A stretch of 64,000 nt of DNA, taken from Cyclobacteriaceae bacterium. GTDB lineage: Bacteria; Bacteroidota; Bacteroidia; Cytophagales; Cyclobacteriaceae. The stretch is taken from contig JANQPQ010000024.1 of assembly GCA_028285445.1 (NCBI GenBank), forward strand, positions 62,001-126,000, written 5' to 3'. The position numbers were made by a program, and so were the translations under genes. The notes under the pieces were generated by a model. The model made no database searches and was not told the origin of the DNA. It saw nothing but the letters and a program-made list of their open reading frames with translations. Position 1 is the stretch's first letter, and each line of letters starts with the position of its first letter. Of the stretch, positions 36,683 to 46,626 are shown in pieces.

Positions 36683-39037
36683 ATGCAGAGAATACTCTTT
36701 TTGCTTTTGGGATTATTCTTAATTACCCCCTGTGTTTTAGGTCAGGGCAGAATTACTGGTACCATTACGGAACAAGACGGACCGGTGGTTGGCGCCAACA
36801 TACTGGTGCAGAATATCGGGATTGGTACTGCTTCTGATGAAAATGGAGCGTACCGTATCAATGTTCCCGCCAACGTTAAGTTATTCCTGGTAATCAGCCA
36901 CATAAACTACCAAGAGTTTAGGGATACCGTTTCGGTTGCTAATGGGCAGGAGTTGGTGCTGGATGTAGAACTTATTCGCAATGTAAATGTATTGAACCCT
37001 GTTCAAATCACCGGAGATCAAGAAGAGGATGCAAGAGAGCAGGTTAGCATTTTCGAAATTGAGCCTCAAGCCATAAAGACGCTTCCTACACCATTTGGTG
37101 ACTTTAGCTCGGTGTTATTTACTCTTCCCGGGGTAGTGGGGAACAATGAGCTTTCCTCCACTTACTCAGTCCGCGGAGGAAACTTTGATGAGAACCTGGT
37201 CTATGTAAATGATATTCCAATTTATCGGCCATTGCTAATCTCTTCAGGTCAGCAGGAGGGGTTGAGCTTTATCAACGTTGATTTAGTTGAGTCCGTATCG
37301 TTTTCAGCTGGAGGTTGGCAACCTAAATACGGAGATAAGCTCTCATCATCACTTAACGTAAATTACAAAGAACCAAAGGAATTTGCTGCTACGGCAACTT
37401 TGGGATTACTTGGGGGATCATTACATGCCGAAGGTAGGGTAGGGAGAGCAAGTTTCTTAGCCGGGGTCAGGCATAAAAACAGCCGCTATCTACTAAATAC
37501 TTTTGATACCGATGGGCAGTACTTGCCGAAGTTTACCGACGTGCAATCATTGGTAACGTTACCCATTGGCGACAAGGGCACGGAGCTGTCACTACTTGGT
37601 TCATATGCCCGCAATGAGTACTTCGTAGAACCTCAAAGTCGAGAGACCGAATTTGGGGCATTTGGCTTTGGAGCATTTAGACTATTCGTTGCATTTCTTG
37701 GTGCCGAACAGTCTGAATACGAGACATTGCAAGCGGGCTTGAAACTGAAGCATCGATTCGGACAGAAGTTGTATTCAGACTTCATTGTTTCGGCCGTACA
37801 GTCACAAGAGCTTGAGATGTCAGATGTTGAAGGAGCTTATAGACTCTGTGATGTAGACAATGATCCTTCCTCTGCAAGCTTCAATGACTGCGTTTTCGTT
37901 AGGGGTATTGGTACAAATTTCAACTTCAAGAGGAATGAGCTAGATGTACAACTGCTCAATGTTGAAAACAGATCGATATGGGCCCTTAATGGCACCACAA
38001 GCATTGAGTTTGGAGTAGGTTACAATAGGCAATCTATCGATGACACCCTAGACGAGTTTGCGTTTGTTGATTCTGCCGATTTTGTAACTATTACTGAAAA
38101 CGTCTCTTCCGACAATGATATCCAAAGCAACCAGTACACTGCATATCTACAGGCTGGTCATACTCTGGCAAGGACTACGTTAACTTATGGTGCACGACTG
38201 AACTACTGGGATTTCAATGAGCAGTTACTTTTCAGTCCAAGGGCTCAGATCTCTTATCGACCCGGGGGCAATAGAGATATTGTTCTAAGAGGCGCCGTTG
38301 GCCTTTATCAACAACCTCCGTTTTTCAGAGAGTTACGGGATTTTAGCGGACAACTAAATCGAGACCTCAAGGCGCAATCAGCGGTACATCTAATTGCGGG
38401 CCTGGACTATAACTTCCAAATATGGAATCGAAACTTCAAGTTTTTGGCAGAAGGTTATTATAAGTATCTCTACAATGTAGTGCCCTATGACATTGATAAT
38501 GTGCGCATTAGATATTACGCAACTAATGCTGCCAAGGCATATGCAGTTGGGGCTGATTTCAGGATCAACGGCGAATTTGTACCAGGAACAGAGTCCTGGT
38601 TTAGTTTGGGCATTCTTTCAACGCGAGAAGATTTTGAAGAAGACTCAAGAGGGTATATTTCCCGCCCCACAGATCAAAGGCTTAACTTGGGCATAGTTTT
38701 TCAGGATTACTTTCCTGGTGATCCCACACTTCGTGTGAACCTGGGCTTACTCCTGGGGACTGGCTTTCCCTTTGGACCCCCCAACAACATAGATAGTCGC
38801 ACAATTTTTGGAGGTGAAGAATATACCAGGGTTGACGTGGGCTTTTCAAAAGTGTTTAATTTTCAGCCGTCATCTCAGCTGAAATCTTTGTGGCTCGGTT
38901 TGGAGATACTGAACTTACTCGGTGCAAGCAATCCTATCAGCTTTATCTGGATTGAAGATTTTTCCAACAATCAGTTTGCCGTTCCTAACAATCTCTCAGC
39001 CAGATTTCTTAATCTTAAGTTGATTGGCCGTTTCTAA
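36683..39037 (+). CDS. TonB-dependent receptor with N-terminal carboxypeptidase-like domain
   Basis: A 784-residue outer-membrane receptor: signal peptide (about 1-20, ending VLGQ), a CarboxypepD_reg-like beta domain (about 22-105, with GANILVQNIGIGTASDENG), a plug domain (about 130-235, with TLPGVVGNNELSSTYSVRGG and GGWQPKYGDKLSS), then a beta-barrel to the C-terminal strand LNLKLIGRF. It should import a bulky substrate with TonB energy; no SusD partner follows, so it is not a typical Sus pair. Substrate unknown. Confidence 0.93.
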   Translation: MQRILFLLLGLFLITPCVLGQGRITGTITEQDGPVVGANILVQNIGIGTASDENGAYRINVPANVKLFLVISHINYQEFRDTVSVANGQELVLDVELIRNVNVLNPVQITGDQEEDAREQVSIFEIEPQAIKTLPTPFGDFSSVLFTLPGVVGNNELSSTYSVRGGNFDENLVYVNDIPIYRPLLISSGQQEGLSFINVDLVESVSFSAGGWQPKYGDKLSSSLNVNYKEPKEFAATATLGLLGGSLHAEGRVGRASFLAGVRHKNSRYLLNTFDTDGQYLPKFTDVQSLVTLPIGDKGTELSLLGSYARNEYFVEPQSRETEFGAFGFGAFRLFVAFLGAEQSEYETLQAGLKLKHRFGQKLYSDFIVSAVQSQELEMSDVEGAYRLCDVDNDPSSASFNDCVFVRGIGTNFNFKRNELDVQLLNVENRSIWALNGTTSIEFGVGYNRQSIDDTLDEFAFVDSADFVTITENVSSDNDIQSNQYTAYLQAGHTLARTTLTYGARLNYWDFNEQLLFSPRAQISYRPGGNRDIVLRGAVGLYQQPPFFRELRDFSGQLNRDLKAQSAVHLIAGLDYNFQIWNRNFKFLAEGYYKYLYNVVPYDIDNVRIRYYATNAAKAYAVGADFRINGEFVPGTESWFSLGILSTREDFEEDSRGYISRPTDQRLNLGIVFQDYFPGDPTLRVNLGLLLGTGFPFGPPNNIDSRTIFGGEEYTRVDVGFSKVFNFQPSSQLKSLWLGLEILNLLGASNPISFIWIEDFSNNQFAVPNNLSARFLNLKLIGRF

Positions 39038-39070
39038 AGTGATCCCCCAAATTACGGTATTGTTGTTTGT

Positions 39071-39103
39071 CAACCCCGGCATAGGTAAAAAACGCAGGGG
39101 TTG
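39071..39103. repeat. Inverted repeat CAACCCC...GGGGTTG between receptor and next gene
   Basis: Perfect 7-base arms separated by 19 bases, located 34 bases after the TonB receptor stop and 80 bases before the next gene. No T-run follows, so terminator function is uncertain. A second small dyad, GGTTAT (39140-39145) and ATAACC (39155-39160), lies closer to the next start. Confidence 0.35.
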
Positions 39104-39183
39104 CACTTGTTAATTAATCTCAAATTTTAAATTTTTGCGGGTTATAACTATTAGATAACCTAAAAGTAATTTGAAATAAAAGG

Positions 39184-39672
39184 ATGAAATCAATGAAACG
39201 ACTCTCGATGTTGGCGATGAGTGCACTTCTAATCGGTGCATTATTTACCAAGGTTCAAGCTCAAGACGCTGAAATTACCGATGAGCAACTGCGAAGGTAT
39301 GCGATGCTACAAGAGGTTGTAACAGCCATGAAGAAAGACATTAGCACTGAACTTAATGCTATGATCAAAGCCCAGGACGGAATGACTGGCAAACGCTACA
39401 AGGAACTTGCTGCCACCAAAGGAGATGCTGGCAAGCTGGAAGAAATTGGAGCAAAAGACTTCGAAATCAAGTTTTTGGAGCTTACTGACAAAATGAAAAA
39501 TGAGCGCACAGAATCTATCAAAACTGTAAATAGCGCTATTGCTACTAAGATGATTGGCGACCGGGGCAAGGTTTACAAGAAAATTAAGGATGCCTTGAGT
39601 TCTGATACTGAGCTTAAAGCTAGATATGATGCCATCGTAGCCAGGCTGCAACTAGCAGAGGACGAAAGCTAG
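39184..39672 (+). CDS. Secreted helical protein, unknown function
   Basis: A 162-residue exported protein: signal peptide (about 1-26, ending KVQAQ) followed by an almost entirely helical, charged mature part beginning ITDEQLRRYAMLQEVVTAMK. Its start resembles DUF4168-type periplasmic proteins, but I cannot assign it firmly. Single gene ending in a strong terminator. Confidence 0.75.
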   Translation: MKSMKRLSMLAMSALLIGALFTKVQAQDAEITDEQLRRYAMLQEVVTAMKKDISTELNAMIKAQDGMTGKRYKELAATKGDAGKLEEIGAKDFEIKFLELTDKMKNERTESIKTVNSAIATKMIGDRGKVYKKIKDALSSDTELKARYDAIVARLQLAEDES

Positions 39673-39692
39673 TCCTCATTACGGAACATAAG

Positions 39693-39724
39693 AGCCCGGG
39701 AATGCTTTTCCCGGGCTTTTTTTG
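39693..39724 (+). terminator. Intrinsic terminator after the secreted helical protein
   Basis: Perfect 10-base arms AGCCCGGGAA and TTCCCGGGCT around a five-base loop, followed by a run of T residues. It starts 21 bases after the stop codon. Textbook rho-independent terminator. Confidence 0.93.
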
Positions 39725-39825
39725 TGCCCAAAATGTAACATCTAGCGGGTTATTTGTGGGAAAGGCTTGTACAGCTTTATTATTATTGTTTTCGCTATCT
39801 TTAGCCATATTTAACCAAAACAAGC

Positions 39826-40440
39826 ATGTTTACAGAGAATGAAGTGGCAGCAATTGTTGCCGATAATGAAGTGAAGGAGAAAGTTGTAGCACTAAGAAAG
39901 GAATTTGTAAAAGCTGAGGCACCCTTTCTAGAGATAGACGACCACGATTTCCTGAGCCTCTTGATAATGACCCCCTCTGTGGGTATAGCATTGGCCAATG
40001 GCAGTGTGAGCTTGTTTGAGGAAATGGCTCTCAATAAGAAAGCTCGCAAGCTCTCCAAAGGAGGCTATTTTATGAAGAAAGATCCGGTAGTGGTGGCCAT
40101 GGGGTTTTTCATTAAGAAATACGACGACTGGCAAGATAAATTCTATGAAGTACTAAGATTTTCCATGGAAAGGGTGATTGACAAGCCACAAATGATTACC
40201 GGACATGAGAACGATGAAGAGCTTAGCGACGAGGAATTTTGCCTGGAGGGTCTAAGAGCTCCATTTCTATTTATCAGGTGTTTAACTTCATTTTTTATGA
40301 ATGAGGAAGATGAGGATATTGTTCGCCCTCGGAGTGTATCTAAGGTTGAACACGAGCGCATAGTTGATATTGGCCACCGGCTGGCGTTTGACGATATACC
40401 TCTCTTCAAACGCTTTCTGGCCACTTTTAAGGTTAAATAA
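39826..40440 (+). CDS. Cytoplasmic protein of unknown function
   Basis: A 204-residue acidic protein with no signal peptide or membrane segment. It is largely helical; visible stretches are FLSLLIMTPSVGIALANGS, FMKKDPVVVAMGFFIKKYDD and ERIVDIGHRLAFDDIPLF. No family recognised. A TATCTTTA stretch about 30 bases upstream could be a weak promoter. The next gene, also of unknown function, starts 59 bases later, and gyrA follows. Confidence 0.7.
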   Translation: MFTENEVAAIVADNEVKEKVVALRKEFVKAEAPFLEIDDHDFLSLLIMTPSVGIALANGSVSLFEEMALNKKARKLSKGGYFMKKDPVVVAMGFFIKKYDDWQDKFYEVLRFSMERVIDKPQMITGHENDEELSDEEFCLEGLRAPFLFIRCLTSFFMNEEDEDIVRPRSVSKVEHERIVDIGHRLAFDDIPLFKRFLATFKVK

Positions 40441-40499
40441 GCTGCAATTCCCTCAAAATAAAAACTTGAGATTTCAGTTAGGTAGGCAGGCAAATACTA

Positions 40500-41573
40500 A
40501 TGCATAGAGCTCGAAAAATCGCTGTTTTCACATTTGCTTTGCTTGTAGCCATTTCAGCTGCGGCCCAAAACCCCATTCCCATGGGCCCTTATATTGGCCA
40601 AAAGCCCAAAAGAAGCTTAATTAGGACATTTCTGAATAAGTTCACGCTGGGGGTAAGCACCGGGTATGGAAAAACGCTTTACAGCCATAAGTTTGATGGC
40701 GGGGTGGGGCTTATACAAAAGGGGCCAGATAGCCTCTTCATCTTCGATAACGTCCTCAACGTTTCAAACGATACCATTTCGCTGGTGCACACGGGCTGGC
40801 TTAACAATCCGGTGGCACTTAACTCAGTGATCATTGGTACCGATACAATCTCTGCTAATGGAATACCTATTGATCCCGGAGATTTCATTATAGACACAGA
40901 TACTGCACGGGTTCGATTGCGCGGCAGAGGGAGAAATACACCCATTAAGCTCACGCTGCATGCTAAAATCAATCGTTACCGCGTCGGGGGTGGAATGGCT
41001 TTTGAATTTCAACGTATTCGGAGTTTCACTGCCAGGGATTTCCAAGGTAGCATCACAGGCTTTACGCCAACATTTAAGAGAGCCACATGGAAGAAGTATT
41101 TTGGTTTGGTTGGTGGTACCATTTACGAATCCAGGAATTTTGCAGTAGTAGGTGAGGCAGAGTTGGGAATAATCAAATTAGGAAGAAACTGGAATCCGGC
41201 GGTTTTAAGGAAAGGCATTTTCGTAAACGTTGGAGTTAGTGCCGAACAAAGATTTTCGGAAATTCTTACGGTATTTTTTCGACCTTCTTTTGAATTCAAA
41301 ACCTATACCATTGATATTCCTGAAAATTCCATTTCAATTAACCATAACTATCATGGTTACTACTTCAATTTTGGTGTAAAGCTTCAGTTGCCTGAGCTAA
41401 GACGCTGCCCGATTAAGCGGTGCTCTACCCAGCTAAACCATGTGCATTGGGGCACAGAATATCGCAGTAGGAAGCATCCATTCTGGAAATGGCAAAACCC
41501 GAATTACGGAGAAAACTATAAGAAGCTTATCAAGTACAAAGGCAAGAATAAACGTAAAATCAACCCCTACTAG
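40500..41573 (+). CDS. Probable outer-membrane protein of unknown function
   Basis: A 357-residue protein with a signal peptide (about 1-22, ending AISAAAQ). The mature part has alternating beta-strand patterns (FTLGVSTGYGKTLYS, YRVGGGMAFEFQRI, VNVGVSAEQRFSEIL, YYFNFGVKLQLP), suggesting a small beta-barrel. It ends in a very basic tail of about 60 residues (PFWKWQNPNYGENYKKLIKY and GKNKRKINPY) that would follow the last strand. I do not recognise the family. It lies 166 bases upstream of gyrA. Confidence 0.75.
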   Translation: MHRARKIAVFTFALLVAISAAAQNPIPMGPYIGQKPKRSLIRTFLNKFTLGVSTGYGKTLYSHKFDGGVGLIQKGPDSLFIFDNVLNVSNDTISLVHTGWLNNPVALNSVIIGTDTISANGIPIDPGDFIIDTDTARVRLRGRGRNTPIKLTLHAKINRYRVGGGMAFEFQRIRSFTARDFQGSITGFTPTFKRATWKKYFGLVGGTIYESRNFAVVGEAELGIIKLGRNWNPAVLRKGIFVNVGVSAEQRFSEILTVFFRPSFEFKTYTIDIPENSISINHNYHGYYFNFGVKLQLPELRRCPIKRCSTQLNHVHWGTEYRSRKHPFWKWQNPNYGENYKKLIKYKGKNKRKINPY

Positions 41574-41679
41574 GCGCCTATTTTAGTTCTAGATTTAATC
41601 GCGCTTTATTTCCCTCAAATTCTTATTTGTAACATCGAAAATGGCTGACTTCCCGCCCGAAATTCTGCGGCAAAATGTG

Positions 41680-41687
41680 TATTTTTG
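41680..41687 (+). promoter_or_regulatory. Candidate gyrA -7 element TATTTTTG
   Basis: An exact TAnnTTTG match about 52 bases before the gyrA start codon in the 166-base spacer. No clear TTTG at -33, so the call is partial. Confidence 0.4.
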
Positions 41688-41739
41688 CAGGTCGTTTTTA
41701 GGGGAATAACCCCCCTTATTTTCTTATCGAAAATTTAAT

Positions 41740-44247
41740 ATGGCTGAAGATTCAAATCAGAATATAATCCCTATCAATATAGAGGACGAAATGCGTGGAG
41801 CTTACATCGATTATTCGATGTCGGTAATTATTTCACGAGCTCTTCCTGACGTCAGAGATGGCCTCAAGCCAGTTCACCGCAGAGTGCTTTATGGCATGCA
41901 GGAACTGGGGGTCAATTACAATAAACCACATAAGAAATCAGCAAGGATTGTGGGTGAGGTACTAGGTAAGTACCACCCCCATGGTGATTCATCTGTGTAT
42001 GATACCATGGTAAGAATGGCGCAGGAATGGTCATTAAGATATCCTTTAGTTGATGGCCAGGGTAATTTTGGGTCTATTGACGGTGACTCCCCGGCGGCAA
42101 TGAGGTATACAGAAGCCAGGCTGCGGCGTATTGCTGAAGAAATGTTGACAGACATCAACAAAAATACCGTTGATTTTCAACCCAACTTTGATGACTCACT
42201 CAATGAGCCAACAGTGTTACCCGGCAAAATTCCCAATCTGCTGATCAATGGATCTTCAGGGATTGCTGTTGGAATGGCCACCAACATGCCACCACATAAC
42301 CTCAGGGAAGTGGTAAATGGTACTATAGCCTATATTGATAACAACGACATTACCATACCGGAATTGATGGAGCATATTACGGCTCCAGACTTCCCCACTG
42401 GTGGTACAATTTATGGCTTCCAAGGAGTACGGTCTGCCTTTGAAACTGGTAGAGGAAGGGTTGTAATGAGGGGCAAGGCGGAGTTCCAGCAGAACAAGAG
42501 TGGTAAAGAGCAAATAATAGTTACCGAGATTCCTTATATGGTTAATAAGGCCGCAATGATTGAAAAAATTGCCGGTCTGGTTAACGAGAAGAGAATTGAA
42601 GGAATTACAGATATCAGAGATGAGTCTGACCGGGATGGGCTGCGAGTTGTGTTCGATCTAAAGAAAGACGCAATTCCTAACATTGTCCTCAACAACTTAT
42701 ACAAATACAGCCAGCTTCAGTCTTCCTTCGGGGTTAATAATGTTGCCCTCGTAAAAGGAAAGCCTCAACAGCTTAACCTTAAGGAACTCATCAAACACTT
42801 TGTTGATCATCGACATGAGGTAGTAATCAGGAGGACTAAGTATGAATTAGAAGAGGCAGAGAAAAGAGCACATATTCTACAAGGCTATTTGATTGCATTG
42901 GATAACCTGGATGAGGTAATTGAATTGATCCGAAATTCAAGGGATCCTGAGGTAGCCAAAGAAGGCCTGATAAAGAAATTCGAACTAAGCGAGATTCAGG
43001 CCAAGGCAATCCTGGAAATGAGGCTTCAGAGATTGACTGGTCTTGAGAGGGAGAAGATTGTGAAGGAGTACGATGAGGTAATGGCACTTATCAAGCAACT
43101 GCAGGAAATCCTAGCTGATGAAGATAAAAGGATGTCAATCATTAAGGATGAATTGACTGAGGTACAGGATCGCTACGGAGATGACAGAAGGACGGATATT
43201 GTTCACAGTGCTGATGATATCACCGTTGAAGATATGATTCCGGATGAGGATATGGTTATTACCATTAGTCATCAGGGGTATATCAAGCGAACACCACTAA
43301 CTGAGTACAGGGTGCAGGGAAGAGGTGGTGTAGGTTCCAGGGGAGCGACTTCCAAAGATGACGATTTCACAGAACACCTCTTTATCGCGAGCGCTCACAA
43401 CTATCTGCTAATATTCACTGAGTTTGGTAAAGTGTATTGGCTAAAAGTATATGCTGTGCCTGAAGGAGGTAAGACAGCAAAAGGGAGAGCCATCCAGAAT
43501 TTGATAAACATTGAATCTGAAGATAAGGTAAAGGCTGTTATCAATGTTAAGGACCTTGGCGACGAGGAATATGTGAACAGTAACTTTCTTGTGATGTGCA
43601 CCGTGAACGGAGCAATCAAAAAGACCTCTCTGGAGGCATATTCAAGACCTCGCCAAAACGGAATCAATGCCATTAAGATCAATGAGGGAGACAGCCTTTT
43701 GGACGTGCAGTTAACAAATGGAGACAACCATATTGTAGTTGCAGTGAGTTCCGGTCGTGCTATCCATTTTCACGAAAGTGACGCCCGGCCCATGGGAAGA
43801 ACTGCGGCAGGTGTTAGAGGAATTACTGTAGGTGGGGATGACAGAGTGGTAGGTATGGTTTGTATTAGCAAATTGGACTCAAATCTGCTGGTTGTATCAG
43901 AGAAGGGTTACGGTAAAAGATCTGCAATTGATGAGTACCGCATTACAAAGCGAGGTGGCAAAGGAGTTAAGACAATAAACGTTACACCTAAAACTGGCAA
44001 GCTTGTTGCAATTAAGGAGGTTGTTGACGGTGAAGAGTTGATGATCATTAACCGTTCAGGTATTACCATTCGTATGGCTGTTAATGATTTGAGGGTGATG
44101 GGAAGGGCCACGCAGGGTGTGAAATTAATAAGACTTAATGATGATGATGAGATATCCTCGATTGAAAAAATCGAGAATATTGATGTGGATGAAGTGGAGG
44201 CTAAAGAGGGTGAAAAGGCTGAAACTAAGGAGAAAAAAGATGAATAG
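41740..44247 (+). CDS. gyrA: DNA gyrase subunit A
   Basis: An 835-residue type II topoisomerase subunit that breaks and rejoins DNA. The quinolone-resistance region ([19 protein letters not shown]) retains Ser84 and Asp88, the wild-type (sensitive) residues, and the catalytic Tyr123 is in [10 protein letters not shown]. The C-terminal domain has beta-pinwheel blades; the [10 protein letters not shown] segment (near 530) is the probable GyrA-box, and KRGGKGVKT recurs later. An acidic tail ([12 protein letters not shown]) closes the protein. Length and order of blocks fit GyrA rather than ParC. Confidence 0.96.
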   Translation: MAEDSNQNIIPINIEDEMRGAYIDYSMSVIISRALPDVRDGLKPVHRRVLYGMQELGVNYNKPHKKSARIVGEVLGKYHPHGDSSVYDTMVRMAQEWSLRYPLVDGQGNFGSIDGDSPAAMRYTEARLRRIAEEMLTDINKNTVDFQPNFDDSLNEPTVLPGKIPNLLINGSSGIAVGMATNMPPHNLREVVNGTIAYIDNNDITIPELMEHITAPDFPTGGTIYGFQGVRSAFETGRGRVVMRGKAEFQQNKSGKEQIIVTEIPYMVNKAAMIEKIAGLVNEKRIEGITDIRDESDRDGLRVVFDLKKDAIPNIVLNNLYKYSQLQSSFGVNNVALVKGKPQQLNLKELIKHFVDHRHEVVIRRTKYELEEAEKRAHILQGYLIALDNLDEVIELIRNSRDPEVAKEGLIKKFELSEIQAKAILEMRLQRLTGLEREKIVKEYDEVMALIKQLQEILADEDKRMSIIKDELTEVQDRYGDDRRTDIVHSADDITVEDMIPDEDMVITISHQGYIKRTPLTEYRVQGRGGVGSRGATSKDDDFTEHLFIASAHNYLLIFTEFGKVYWLKVYAVPEGGKTAKGRAIQNLINIESEDKVKAVINVKDLGDEEYVNSNFLVMCTVNGAIKKTSLEAYSRPRQNGINAIKINEGDSLLDVQLTNGDNHIVVAVSSGRAIHFHESDARPMGRTAAGVRGITVGGDDRVVGMVCISKLDSNLLVVSEKGYGKRSAIDEYRITKRGGKGVKTINVTPKTGKLVAIKEVVDGEELMIINRSGITIRMAVNDLRVMGRATQGVKLIRLNDDDEISSIEKIENIDVDEVEAKEGEKAETKEKKDE

Positions 44248-44322
44248 CTTTGCGTTCCAAACGCATCTGTTTACTAATTTTATATTATGACTAAATTTGA
44301 AATGCAACAGAACCGTGATACT

Positions 44323-45480
44323 ATGAAACGAGTTACTTTACTTGCTGTGTTCAGTTTGGTGGCAGTGTTTGCTTTAGCACAATCATCAGCTGTCAACAAG
44401 GCGGAGACCTTCAGAAAAGATGGTAAACTTGCTGAGGCAAAACCACTTGTTGATCAGGCTATCGAACACGAAAAGACCAAGGACAAAGGTAAAACCTGGT
44501 ACGTTCGGGGGCAGGTTTATGAAGATATCGCAACCTCAGCCGATCCAGCTGTAACTAGCATCGATAGTGATGCGGCCAACAAGGCAATAGAAGCTTACGC
44601 CAAGGTGCAAAATATGGAAAAGGAAGGTAGCACCTACTACAGTTTTGCTCAGATTAGAATTGACAATATGTGGGCGGCATTTCTAAATGCTGGTGCCAGT
44701 AAGTATGGTGAGGGAGATTATGAAAGTGCCATAAACAACTTTCTAATTTGCCAGAAGGTTAAGCCCATGGATACCACTGCTTACCTTTATGCTGGCGCTG
44801 CAGCTCAATCAGCAGAAAAATATGACCTCGCATTGGAGAGCTACTACAAGTTGGTTGAATTGGGTAGTAAAAAAGCCGATGTATATGGTAGCCTTATCGC
44901 CTTGGAAAAGCTACACAATAGAGATACAGCAAAGGCAATGGCATTGGTTCAGGAGGCATTAGAGCATAATCCTGGCAACGACGGTCTGAAGCGTGAGGAA
45001 ATAAATCTTCTGATCATGACCAATAAGTTGGAAGATGCCAAGGCAAAGCTACTAGCCACCATTGAGGATGATCCAGACAATCACCAATTGTACTATAGCC
45101 TGGCCTATATGTATGATGAAACAGGCGATGACGACAATGCAGTAAAGAGTTACGAGCAGGCACTGGGAATTAAGCCAGATTTCTTTGAGGCCAATTTCAA
45201 CCTGGCAGTATTGCTTTATAATAAGGGGGCAGAAAAGTATAAAGAGGCTAATAATCTTAGCATTCAGGAGTACCAAAAGAAGGGAGCAGATATCGAAGCT
45301 GAGGGTAAAGAATGGTTGGCAAAGTCACTTCCTTATTGGGAAGCTGCTTACGGCGCCAAGCAAGATGATCTAGCCACTATTAGCAACTTACAAAGTGTTT
45401 ACGTAAGGCTTAAAATGAACGACAAGGCTGAAGAAATGGCCAAGCGTGCTGAAGAACTTGGTGGAATGCCAGATAACTAG
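44323..45480 (+). CDS. Secreted TPR-repeat protein
   Basis: A 385-residue exported protein from ATG 44323, chosen because MKRVTLLAVFSLVAVFALAQ is a clean signal peptide; an in-frame ATG lies 36 bases upstream. Tetratricopeptide-type helical pairs are visible (FRKDGKLAEAKPLVDQAIEH, YGEGDYESAINNFLICQKV, YDLALESYYKLVELG, LYYSLAYMYDETGDDDNAVK, YEQALGIKPDFFEANFNLAV). TPRs act as protein-binding scaffolds; the partner is unknown. It follows gyrA by 75 bases and ends in a bidirectional hairpin. Confidence 0.9.
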   Translation: MKRVTLLAVFSLVAVFALAQSSAVNKAETFRKDGKLAEAKPLVDQAIEHEKTKDKGKTWYVRGQVYEDIATSADPAVTSIDSDAANKAIEAYAKVQNMEKEGSTYYSFAQIRIDNMWAAFLNAGASKYGEGDYESAINNFLICQKVKPMDTTAYLYAGAAAQSAEKYDLALESYYKLVELGSKKADVYGSLIALEKLHNRDTAKAMALVQEALEHNPGNDGLKREEINLLIMTNKLEDAKAKLLATIEDDPDNHQLYYSLAYMYDETGDDDNAVKSYEQALGIKPDFFEANFNLAVLLYNKGAEKYKEANNLSIQEYQKKGADIEAEGKEWLAKSLPYWEAAYGAKQDDLATISNLQSVYVRLKMNDKAEEMAKRAEELGGMPDN

Positions 45481-45507
45481 GATTTTACCTGGGTAACAAT
45501 ATCAAAG

Positions 45508-45538
45508 GCCTCTCAGCTGTTTGCTGGGAGGCTTTTTT
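45508..45538. terminator. Bidirectional hairpin between TPR gene and histidine phosphatase gene
   Basis: GCCTCTCAGC (45508-45517) pairs with GCTGGGAGGC (45523-45532) with one G-T pair and a five-base loop, followed by six T. It ends right at the stop of the minus-strand gene, so it can serve the plus-strand transcript well and perhaps the convergent one. Confidence 0.85.
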
Positions 45539-46040
45539 AGTATCTCAAGATGGTCACTTTTCCGGTGCCTACTTCCGACGCAGATATAACCAGCACGTTG
45601 CCGTAATCGGAGTCATCAAATTGCTCAAACTTCTCTTCGCCAATTAGTATGTTGGCTAAATACGGAGTGGTGTTAGAGTGCCCACTTATGATAACCGTAC
45701 CACCGGGATATTTTCTGATGATGCCTCCTAGGAATTCGTTAAGTCCCTTGAAGTCATAATTCTGTATCTCCAGGCCATGCTTTTCAGCCAAGGGTTGAAC
45801 TGTACCCATCGTTCTTTTGTAGGGCGTGGAATAGATAGCATCAATACTTTGCGCACTCAACAATTGGCCTAACTTCTCAACTCGCTGTAGGCCCTCCTCA
45901 TTCAAACTTGGGTCCTTGGGGTCATCTTTGGACTTTTCAGCATGTCTTACCAGAATGAATGTCGTTGATTGCTTCTGGGCACTGGCCCCTAACGCCAAAG
46001 AGATTAGAAATACAAAAAGAAGGGATAACCTGGGCATCAT
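45537..46040 (-). CDS. Secreted histidine phosphatase-superfamily protein
   Basis: A protein of 167 residues from ATG 46040 (ATG 46037 follows; an upstream TTG at 46064 is less likely). Signal peptide ends GASAQ. The catalytic His block FILVRHAEKS and the second His block VIISGHSNTTPYL are intact, with NEEGLQRVEKLGQLL between. Family members act as small phosphatases (SixA, phosphoglycerate mutase relatives); substrate unknown. It is last in a minus-strand run after the ECF sigma genes. Confidence 0.88.
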   Translation of the reverse strand: MMPRLSLLFVFLISLALGASAQKQSTTFILVRHAEKSKDDPKDPSLNEEGLQRVEKLGQLLSAQSIDAIYSTPYKRTMGTVQPLAEKHGLEIQNYDFKGLNEFLGGIIRKYPGGTVIISGHSNTTPYLANILIGEEKFEQFDDSDYGNVLVISASEVGTGKVTILRY

Positions 46041-46102
46041 AATTTCTTTGTTGATTTTTGCCAAGGTAATTCTAAATGTAGAGAATTGGAAGCCGTTTTG
46101 TC

Positions 46103-46606
46103 CTAGAGGTCTTTCACCAAATTGAACGAGATTTTGGAAATTTCTCCATTCATTGCAACGTCTACTACTGATCTAAAAGTGGTGTCACTTTGCTTCTCTA
46201 TAACTAACCCCTTAAAAAGCATCAATCCACTATTAGCCTCCAGAAGGGGAAATGTAACATAGTCATTCTTTTCTTCCCAGCTTGTCAAATCACGATGGAA
46301 GTGTTTGATCCTAAGTTCAATTCCGTTTTCCGTTTCAACAAGTATAAAGAACTCGTAAAAATTTACTTTTTCATCTTTTAGGTACCTGAACATGCCCATC
46401 ATGGCGCCATCTCTCGCCACTGACCAGCTTTCCTCAACCTTGCCCCCAAATCCTTCTCCTTTCCAGTTGCCCGCTAGCCAGGCAAACTCCGCCAAGGTTG
46501 GCTTGTTATCTACTGAATCTATTACCTGCATTTGGGCCTTGGTGGAGATGTTTAAGGAAACTCCGAGCAGTAATGCAATGGCAAATTTTGCTATCAGTGG
46601 CTTCAT
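46103..46606 (-). CDS. DUF6265-family secreted protein
   Basis: A 167-residue exported protein: signal peptide (about 1-24, ending STKAQ) then a lipocalin-like single domain beginning EFAWLAGNWKGEGFGGKVEE. The 'LAGNW' opening and the GAMMGMFRYLKD and LRIKHFHRDLTSWEE blocks match DUF6265. Probably a small beta-barrel binding a ligand; function unknown. It lies between the VOC gene (20 bases) and the phosphatase gene. Confidence 0.8.
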   Translation of the reverse strand: MKPLIAKFAIALLLGVSLNISTKAQMQVIDSVDNKPTLAEFAWLAGNWKGEGFGGKVEESWSVARDGAMMGMFRYLKDEKVNFYEFFILVETENGIELRIKHFHRDLTSWEEKNDYVTFPLLEANSGLMLFKGLVIEKQSDTTFRSVVDVAMNGEISKISFNLVKDL

Positions 46607-46626
46607 ATGATGACGGCTAGCCTTGA

